A DNA stretch of 11,680 nucleotides from Candidatus Dormiibacterota bacterium (GTDB taxonomy: Bacteria > Chloroflexota > Dormibacteria > Aeolococcales > Aeolococcaceae), in NCBI GenBank assembly GCA_003136295.1, contig PLDZ01000126.1:1-11680 (forward strand), given 5' to 3'. Shown in pieces: positions 7,221-11,680 of the stretch. Made by a program: the position numbers and the translations under genes. Each line of letters starts with the position of its first letter. Positions within the stretch are counted from its first letter, which is position 1. The notes under the pieces are model-generated. The model worked only from the letters and a program-made list of their open reading frames with translations. It did not search any database and was not told where the DNA came from.

Positions 7221-7294
7221 TGGGCGGAGCAGGGATCGAACCCGCGACCTCCTCGGTGTAAGCGAGGCGCTCTAACCAGCTGAGCTATCCGCCC
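7221..7294 (-). tRNA. tRNA-Val (anticodon UAC)
   Basis: A full cloverleaf of 74 bases can be folded by eye: acceptor GGGCGGA/TCCGCCC, U8-A9, D stem GCTC/GAGC, anticodon stem CCTCG/CGAGG with loop CTTACAC (anticodon UAC, reading GUA and related Val codons), variable loop AGGTC, and T stem GCGGG/CCTGC (one G-U pair) with loop TTCGATC. The discriminator base is A. CCA is not encoded and must be added enzymatically. The first ten bases overlap the 3' end of rpiA on the same strand. Confidence 0.97.
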
Positions 7295-7989
7295 GCTGCG
7301 ACTGTATCTCCAGGCGCGCTCAATTGCTCGACGGTCCCGTCACTGTGGCCGATGAACACCAGGTCGGTCATCCCGAGGAACAGTCCGTGCCCGCTGACCC
7401 CAGGGACGGAGTCGATCGCCGCGGCGAGGGCGGCCGGGTCGGTAACGTCGGCGTACTCGCTGTCGGCGAGGAGGTTGCCGTTGTCGGTGGTGAACGGGTC
7501 ACCGTCGGCGCCGATCCGCAAGGCCCAGGCCATCGACGTTCGGTCGGCGAGCACGCGCAGCGTTCTGGCGCTCCCGAAGTGGACCACCTCGACGGGGATG
7601 CGGCCCCGAAGCACGGACATGTATTTGCTGTCGTCGGCAATAACCACAAAGCGCTCAGCCGACGCGGCGACGATCTTCTCGCGCAGCATTGCGCCTCCCC
7701 TGCCCTTGATCAGGCGCAACGCCGGGTCGATGCTGTCGGCGCCGTCGACGGCGAAGTCGAGTCCGGCGGCCCCGAGTTCCTCCACGACGATGCCGTGCTC
7801 GCTCGCCAGCGTGGCAGTCGCCACCGAGGTGGCGACCGCGCGCAGCTTCAGGCCCTGATGCACCCGCTCCGCGAGACCGAGGATGAACCAGCGCGCGGTC
7901 GTGCCGGTTCCAAGGCCGACTCGCATGCCGTCCTCAACCAGCGGTACCGCAGCCTCCCCCGCTGCCCGGCGGGCGGCATCGACATCCAC
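7285..7989 (-). CDS. rpiA: Ribose-5-phosphate isomerase A
   Basis: Cytoplasmic isomerase of 234 residues that interconverts ribose 5-phosphate and ribulose 5-phosphate in the non-oxidative pentose phosphate pathway. Family motifs are all visible: phosphate-binding loop GLGTGTTA (25-32), DGADSID (82-88; D82 and D85 correspond to the active-site aspartates), KGRGGAMLREK (95-105; K95 and catalytic base E104), TDNGN (168-172) and the C-terminal GHGLFLGM...VFIG segment. The usual DGADE is DGADS here. Start GTG 7989 is the only start upstream of the conserved region in this open frame. It is 16 bases after the previous gene's stop and lacks a Shine-Dalgarno site, so coupled translation is likely. 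The last bases, including the TAG stop, lie within tRNA-Val. Confidence 0.95.
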   Translation of the reverse strand: MDVDAARRAAGEAAVPLVEDGMRVGLGTGTTARWFILGLAERVHQGLKLRAVATSVATATLASEHGIVVEELGAAGLDFAVDGADSIDPALRLIKGRGGAMLREKIVAASAERFVVIADDSKYMSVLRGRIPVEVVHFGSARTLRVLADRTSMAWALRIGADGDPFTTDNGNLLADSEYADVTDPAALAAAIDSVPGVSGHGLFLGMTDLVFIGHSDGTVEQLSAPGDTVAAGG

Positions 7990-8005
7990 CCGTGCAGCGT
8001 AGCCG

Positions 8006-8338
8006 TCAGGATGCCAGGCGTCTGCTCAGTTCGCTTGCCGTGGTCGACACCGCGTCGCGATGCAGACCGTCAGGCTGGCGCATGAAGCGCTCCTGCACGA
8101 GGAACACCGCTTCGATGAGCTCCGCCGCCGAGGTCCGTGGTCGGAACGTGACCCCGCGACGCCGGAGCGCAACGAGCACGCGTGTGGGGATCAGGCCCCC
8201 ACGGAGATTCACTTCTTCGAGCTGCGTGAGCAGCCCGTCGAGCTCGCACAGCGTTTCGCGTCGCTGCACCCGTTGTCGTTCCTCTTCTGCTGACCACACC
8301 AATTGATTGAGGACGCGGTTTCGGACGAAGGTGGCCAT
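8006..8338 (-). CDS. Hypothetical 110-residue charged helical protein upstream of rpiA
   Basis: I do not recognise this gene. It encodes a soluble, Arg- and Glu-rich protein with no signal peptide, membrane segment or Cys. Most of it should be helical (about 13-46 and 70-92), with a VNLRGGLIPTRVLVALRRRGVTF segment (43-65) between. The start ATG 8338 has GAGGGAG 4 bases upstream, which I prefer over an earlier in-frame ATG at 8464 because the extra 42 residues look like untranslated leader. It is 16 bases from rpiA and on the same strand, so the two may be co-transcribed. The coding frame is clean, but the small size leaves some doubt. Confidence 0.7.
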   Translation of the reverse strand: MATFVRNRVLNQLVWSAEEERQRVQRRETLCELDGLLTQLEEVNLRGGLIPTRVLVALRRRGVTFRPRTSAAELIEAVFLVQERFMRQPDGLHRDAVSTTASELSRRLAS

Positions 8339-8458
8339 GACGCTCCCTCGGCGCGTCCATCGGGTTCGGGGGTTTGATGTGATGTAGGGTGAGTCGGACC
8401 GAACAGATGGACGTCCTGTGGCCGCGATCCTACCGATTTGTGGGCCATTTGCATAGCG

Positions 8459-8470
8459 GAACACATGTTC
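8459..8470. promoter_or_regulatory. GAACACATGTTC palindrome, candidate SOS/LexA box
   Basis: GAACA-CA-TGTTC fits the Gram-positive/actinobacterial LexA core GAAC-N4-GTTC, including the RNRY centre of the Bacillus form. It lies 121 bases upstream of the hypothetical gene starting at 8338, next to the terminator hairpin. No strong promoter elements could be placed beside it (TAGGAT near 8427-8432 on the minus strand is a weak -10 candidate). A chance match is quite possible. Confidence 0.25.
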
Positions 8471-8472
8471 GG

Positions 8473-8515
8473 AGCCTGCAAGAGCGGCTCCGCGTTGGAG
8501 CCGCTCTTGCAGGCT
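8473..8515 (-). terminator. Perfect 19-bp stem, 5-base loop hairpin after the secreted-protein operon
   Basis: Arms 8473-8491 and 8497-8515 are exactly complementary around the loop GCGTT. It starts 15 bases after the stop of the exported-protein gene (8531), the usual position for a terminator on the minus strand. No T-run follows on either strand, so it may be a U-less terminator, an mRNA 3' stabiliser, or a copy of a dispersed palindrome. Confidence 0.6.
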
Positions 8516-8530
8516 GAGGGGAGGCGGGTG

Positions 8531-9274
8531 TTATGCGCCGAGCAGCTGGATGATGTGGTTGGCGTCGGCACCGGCTCCGGTGAGATCGGTGCGCGCGGTC
8601 TTGATGTTCTGCGCGGCGCTCTTCAGGTCGACCTGATTGCCCGGCCAGCCCGCCGGCAGGAGGTTGATCACCGAAGCGGAGACACCCGAGATCGACGTCC
8701 GCGACGCGTTGACCTTGCTGGTCAGATCGTTCAGATCCGCCTGGGCTTGTGCTTTCACCGTGGCCGACACTGACGAGTTGTTGATCAACGACTGCAACTC
8801 GGGGATGAGCGTTGCGAACGTCGCGTTGACCTTGCTCACGCCGTCTGCCGCGATGACCTCGTGAATCTTGGGATCCTCGAGCACGTAGACGCGATACCCG
8901 GTGACGATCGTCTGGCAGTCGGTCCAAGCCTGGTGGTACGTCGTGTCGCTCTGGATGGTCTTGTCGAGCGCCGTCAGTCCCTGTTGATCGGCGCCGATCT
9001 GTCCCTCGAGGGTCGTCCGGTCGGCGCTGCTCAGGGCCGCCGACTCCTTGACGAAGGTGTCGTCCGTGGCGAGCGTGCTGAGCCGGCGCTGCACAGCGAC
9101 ATTGCAGTGCTCCTTGAGCGTCGCGAGCGTGACGGTATGCGGAGCCGTTGTCGGGCTGGCAGTTGGCGCGGGCGTTGGCGTGGTTTGGGCGTCGACCGCC
9201 ACCGCGCCGGCCAGTCCAAAGCCCGTGGTCAGGGTCAGCGTGGCGACGCCACGCGCGAGAACTCGTGTGTTCAC
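8531..9274 (-). CDS. Exported helical two-cysteine protein, function unknown
   Basis: A 247-residue secreted protein that I cannot assign to a named family. Residues 1-29 form a Sec signal peptide (RVLARGVATLTLTTGFGLAGAVAV, cleavage likely after VDA at 29), followed by a Thr/Pro-rich spacer (30-46). The mature part is mostly helical, with two Cys (C57 in LKEHCNVAVQRRL and C110 in AWTDCQTIV) that could form a disulfide. A GYRVYVLEDPKIHEVIAADG segment (116-135) looks like the conserved core, followed by long helices to the end. The start is GTG 9274, sharing GTGA with the upstream lipoprotein stop, with AAGGAG 10 bases before it. The frame is open much further upstream, but that part encodes Arg-rich shadow sequence. 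It is co-transcribed with the lipoprotein gene, suggesting a joint role at the cell surface. Confidence 0.85.
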   Translation of the reverse strand: MNTRVLARGVATLTLTTGFGLAGAVAVDAQTTPTPAPTASPTTAPHTVTLATLKEHCNVAVQRRLSTLATDDTFVKESAALSSADRTTLEGQIGADQQGLTALDKTIQSDTTYHQAWTDCQTIVTGYRVYVLEDPKIHEVIAADGVSKVNATFATLIPELQSLINNSSVSATVKAQAQADLNDLTSKVNASRTSISGVSASVINLLPAGWPGNQVDLKSAAQNIKTARTDLTGAGADANHIIQLLGA

Positions 9275-9576
9275 TGCGACGGATCTCCTTCGCTGTTGCT
9301 CAGGCCCGCATTGGCAGCGTTGAGCTGGCCGTCGATGGTGCTGAGCTGATTGTCGATGCCGCTGATCTGCTGATCGATGCCGCTCGTGTCCGGCGTCGCC
9401 GTTGGTATCGCGGGTTGAGCGGCGGCCGATTCGGCTCCCGTGAAGCCGCCGGTCGCGGAGGTGGCCGGCACGGCGGTGCTGGCACTGCTGCTCGGCCGGA
9501 CGGCGCCGCATGCGGCGACCGCCACGACTGCGATGCAGCACAGGGCGCTGTTCCTGAGCGCCAAAAGACGGGGCAT
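9271..9576 (-). CDS. Small lipoprotein with a coiled-coil-like Gln/Ile/Leu repeat
   Basis: A 101-residue protein of unknown function. A signal sequence and lipobox end VAVAAC (Cys23), followed by a Ser/Ala/Thr/Pro-rich linker (24-62) typical of surface tethers. The C-terminal part (64-92) is built on a seven-residue repeat of the form IDQQISG/IDNQLST/IDGQLNA, which should make a short coiled coil like that of Lpp-type lipoproteins. The start ATG 9576 has AAGGAG 7 bases upstream. It is the first gene of the two-gene unit, overlapping the next by 4 bases. The Lpp resemblance is only in pattern; I do not claim homology. Confidence 0.82.
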   Translation of the reverse strand: MPRLLALRNSALCCIAVVAVAACGAVRPSSSASTAVPATSATGGFTGAESAAAQPAIPTATPDTSGIDQQISGIDNQLSTIDGQLNAANAGLSNSEGDPSQ

Positions 9577-9717
9577 TCGATTTCTCCTTGGTGCGTCTGC
9601 GGATGTGTCTCATCCAACCAGAGCCCCAGACGTGGCTCCTGAGACCACGCGGAGACGCCGCTGAGAAATCGCCAAGAGGTCGCCGCCAGACCCGGCCGCC
9701 CTGCCGGCGGTTTCGAT
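9577..9717. other. Intergenic region between lipB and the secreted-protein operon
   Basis: These 141 bases must hold the promoter of the lipoprotein operon unless it is read through from lipB. Only weak inverted repeats were seen (CGTGG/CCACG at 9631-9635 and 9645-9649; GGATG/CATCC at 9601-9605 and 9611-9615). No confident promoter or terminator could be placed. Confidence 0.4.
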
Positions 9718-10464
9718 TCAGGCCGCCGAAGCCTCGCGTGCGTGTGACCGGAGCAGCCCATCCAACGCACCGGCGTCCTCGAGACGGCGGCCGAAGGCTG
9801 ATGCGAGCGCGGCTGCCAGCACCGGAGCGACCTCCACCGGAATGTGACCGGTGCCCCCAAGGGTCTCGAGCGACGCGACCCCTGCTCCTTCGATGCCGCA
9901 TGGTGTGATCCGGTCGAACCAGCCCAGGTCGGTCGCGACGTTCAGAGCGACACCGTGGGTCGTGACACCGCCGGCGAGCTTGACCCCGATGGCGGCGAGC
10001 TTCCGCTCGTCTGCCCACACCCCCGTGTACGGAGGCCGGCGGGTCACCTCGACGCCGTACGCGCCGGCGGTTGCGATCAGGGCCGCCTCGAGCGCGCGAA
10101 GGTAGCGGTCGACATCACCGTGGGCTGGATGACGGGGGATCGGGAAGACGCCGGCCAGCCGGACGATCGGATAGGCGACGAGCTGGCCCGGGCCGTGGAA
10201 GGTGACCGATCCACCGCGATCGACCTCGAGAAACTCGGCACCCGCCGCGACCAGCGCCTCGGGCCCGGCGCCGAGGTGGCGAGCTTCTCCCTGGCGTCCG
10301 ACCGTGTAGACGGGAGGATGCTCGAGCAGGAGCAGTGCGTCGTCGACAAGCGCGCCGGACCGGCGCGCCAGCGAGATCTCCCGCTGTATCTCCCAGGCGT
10401 CCTGGTAGCCGACCATCCCCAGCCAGGCCCAGCGCAGCACCGGCTCCGTCGTCGAATCGCTCAT
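9718..10464 (-). CDS. lipB: Octanoyl-[ACP]:protein N-octanoyltransferase
   Basis: LipB of 248 residues, slightly longer than the E. coli enzyme. It transfers octanoyl groups from acyl carrier protein to lipoyl domains (such as E2 subunits and GcvH) in the cytoplasm, the first step of lipoate synthesis. Motifs: EHPPVYTVGR (48-57), RGGSVTFHGPGQLVAYPI (83-100), the KLAAIGVKLAGGVTTHGVALNV region with catalytic Lys155, and ITPCGI with catalytic Cys189. The Lys-Cys spacing of 34 equals that of the E. coli enzyme (K135/C169). Start ATG 10464 shares ATGA with the lipA stop, so lipA and lipB are translationally coupled. Confidence 0.97.
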   Translation of the reverse strand: MSDSTTEPVLRWAWLGMVGYQDAWEIQREISLARRSGALVDDALLLLEHPPVYTVGRQGEARHLGAGPEALVAAGAEFLEVDRGGSVTFHGPGQLVAYPIVRLAGVFPIPRHPAHGDVDRYLRALEAALIATAGAYGVEVTRRPPYTGVWADERKLAAIGVKLAGGVTTHGVALNVATDLGWFDRITPCGIEGAGVASLETLGGTGHIPVEVAPVLAAALASAFGRRLEDAGALDGLLRSHAREASAA

Positions 10465-11399
10465 CCTGCGTGCGCAGCGACCGCCTGCTCGTGGGCGTGG
10501 TAGCTGGAGCGGACGAGCGGTCCCGATTCGACGTGCTTGAAGCCGAGCGACTTGCCGTACGCCTTCAGCTCCGCGAACTCCTCGGGATGCCAGTAGCGAA
10601 TCAGGGGGTGATGCTTGAGCGATGGGCGTAGGTACTGGCCGATGGTGATGATCTCGATGTCGTGGGCGCGCATCTGGTCGAGGAGTTCCTTGACCTCGTG
10701 CATCTCCTCGCCGAGGCCGACCATCAGCCCGGATTTGGTCCGGCTGCGGGGCTCGATGCGCTTGGCCGCGCGCAGCAGATCGAGGCTTCGGTCGAGCTCC
10801 GACTTCGGCCGGACCCGGCGATAGAGCCGGCCGACGGTTTCGACATTGTGGTTGAAGATCTCGGGGACCTCGTCCATCACCGTCCGCAGCGCCACATGGT
10901 CGCCCTGGAAGTCAGGGGTCAGCACCTCGATGGTCGTCCCGGGCGACAGGGCCCTGATGGATCGAATCGTGGCCGCGAACACATCGGCGCCGCCATCGGC
11001 GAGGTCGTCACGATCTACGGACGTGACCACTGCGTGGCGCAGCCCCATGGTGGCGACGGCCTCCCCCACCCGGCGGGGCTCGTCCCAGTCGATGTCGCCG
11101 CCACGTTTGCCGCTCTTCACCGCGCAGAAGGCACAGGCTCGGGTGCAGACATCGCCGAGGATCATGAAGGTGGCGGTCCCGTGCCCCCAGCACTCGGCGA
11201 TGTTCGGGCAGCGGGCCTCCTCGCAGACGGTGTTGAGATTCTGGCCGCGCATGATCCCCTTGATCTGCGAGTACCCGTCCCCGGCAGGCAGCTTGACTGT
11301 GAGCCACTCGGGCCGGCGATCGACACCCTCGGGGAGGAGCCGCTGATGCAGCGGCCGGGGATCGGCCACGGGAACGGGCCGCAAGCGGATCTGGTCCAT
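10461..11399 (-). CDS. lipA: Lipoyl synthase (radical SAM)
   Basis: LipA of 312 residues, normal for the family. It inserts two sulfurs into protein-bound octanoyl chains using S-adenosylmethionine and two iron-sulfur clusters. The auxiliary-cluster motif CxxxxCxxxxxC is complete (C59, C64, C70), as is the radical SAM motif CxxxCxxC (C85, C89, C92, in DVCTRACAFC). The C-terminal RSSYHA motif (297-302), whose serine ligates the auxiliary cluster, is also present. It sits first in a lipA-lipB operon and together with LipB completes endogenous lipoate attachment. Start ATG 11399 is preceded only by a weak GAGAG-type ribosome site. Its promoter must lie in the 44 bases shared with pruA or just inside pruA. 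Confidence 0.97.
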   Translation of the reverse strand: MDQIRLRPVPVADPRPLHQRLLPEGVDRRPEWLTVKLPAGDGYSQIKGIMRGQNLNTVCEEARCPNIAECWGHGTATFMILGDVCTRACAFCAVKSGKRGGDIDWDEPRRVGEAVATMGLRHAVVTSVDRDDLADGGADVFAATIRSIRALSPGTTIEVLTPDFQGDHVALRTVMDEVPEIFNHNVETVGRLYRRVRPKSELDRSLDLLRAAKRIEPRSRTKSGLMVGLGEEMHEVKELLDQMRAHDIEIITIGQYLRPSLKHHPLIRYWHPEEFAELKAYGKSLGFKHVESGPLVRSSYHAHEQAVAAHAG

Positions 11400-11443
11400 G
11401 GCGCTCTCTCACTCTACACACTCGCTGAGCCACAATCGCCGCG
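11400..11443. promoter_or_regulatory. Short divergent promoter region between lipA and pruA
   Basis: Only 44 bases separate two divergent starts, so their promoters must lie close together or overlap. Candidates are CACAAT (11431-11436) for pruA and TAGAGT on the minus strand (about 11411-11416) for lipA, both without a convincing -35. The boundaries are certain; the elements are tentative. Confidence 0.35.
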
Positions 11444-11680
11444 ATGAGTTCTCAGCCGCCGATCAACGAGCCTGTTCGCCTGTACGCTCCGGGCACACCG
11501 GAGCGTGCCCGCCTCCGCGCCGTCATTCACGACATGCAAGCCGCAGCGCCCCACCAAGTTCCACTGCATATCGGGGGCCGCACCTTCGACGGCCATGGGG
11601 AGCGGATCTCGGTCACCGCTCCCCACCGCCATTCACTGACGACCGTGCAAGCGGCGACGGCAAGCACCGACGACGTCCGG
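11444..11680 (+). CDS. pruA: 1-pyrroline-5-carboxylate (L-glutamate gamma-semialdehyde) dehydrogenase, N-terminal 79 codons
   Basis: The only plus-strand gene, cut by the right edge after 79 codons. The N-terminus has the PruA hallmarks: NEPVRLYAPGTPERARLRA (residues 8-26), VPLHIGGRTFDGHGERISV (43-61) and APHRH (63-67), as in PruA-type aldehyde dehydrogenases, which oxidise glutamate semialdehyde to glutamate with NAD+ in proline degradation. Catalytic residues are beyond the window. Start ATG 11444 has no Shine-Dalgarno site. A -10-like CACAAT at 11431-11436, only 7 bases before the ATG, would fit a leaderless mRNA. It is divergent from lipA. Confidence 0.88.
   Translation, partial: MSSQPPINEPVRLYAPGTPERARLRAVIHDMQAAAPHQVPLHIGGRTFDGHGERISVTAPHRHSLTTVQAATASTDDVR

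Noticed and set aside
9275..10018. Long upstream extension of the exported-protein frame (open to 10018)
   Set aside because: The extension encodes Arg/Gly-rich sequence that runs across the lipoprotein gene and half of lipB in another frame. The signal peptide at GTG 9274 with its ribosome site marks the true start.

Overview
The window is compact, high-GC bacterial chromosome. Every gene I can support is on the minus strand except the last one. The tRNA does not encode its CCA end, several starts are GTG or TTG, adjacent genes often share the bases of a stop and start codon, and exported proteins carry lipoprotein or Sec signals. Together with the protein flavour (actinobacterial-like pruA, lipA and lipB, and an NrtR-type regulator), this suggests Actinomycetota or a high-GC monoderm lineage near it, such as Dormibacterota or Chloroflexota. 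I cannot fix the taxon from sequence alone.

Layout from left to right. 1-722 (minus, cut at the left edge) is an NrtR-like regulator: a Nudix fold with a degenerate catalytic box plus a C-terminal winged helix. 837-7092 (minus) is a six-gene run that reads, in transcription order, MacA/HlyD-like adaptor, MacB/LolD-type ATPase, MacB/FtsX-type permease, a lipoprotein with two copies of a Cys-containing domain, an OmpR-family response regulator and a sensor histidine kinase. Junctions are 1-4 base overlaps or gaps of 12 and 37 bases, so this is almost certainly one operon for a regulated tripartite-style ABC export system. 7221-7294 is tRNA-Val(UAC), followed on its strand by a hairpin that probably separates it from the efflux operon.

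7285-8338 (minus) holds a small unknown gene followed by rpiA, whose stop codon lies inside the tRNA gene. 8473-8515 is a very strong perfect hairpin that ends the next operon. 8531-9576 is a two-gene secreted-protein operon: a small lipoprotein, then an exported helical two-Cys protein, both of unknown function. 9718-11399 is lipA-lipB, the lipoic acid synthesis and transfer pair. 11444-11680 (plus, cut at the right edge) is the N-terminus of pruA, the proline catabolic dehydrogenase, divergent from lipA.

Most of the window is housekeeping (lipoate, pentose phosphate, tRNA, proline). The accessory part is the efflux and two-component operon. There the bicistronic sensor system and a duplicated-domain lipoprotein are built into a MacAB-like transporter, and the adaptor and the lipoprotein share unusual Gly/Phe-rich tails. 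No CRISPR array, insertion sequence, phage gene or toxin-antitoxin pair was seen. No gene-free stretch exceeds 300 bases; the largest are about 190 bases (8339-8530) and 141 bases (9577-9717).
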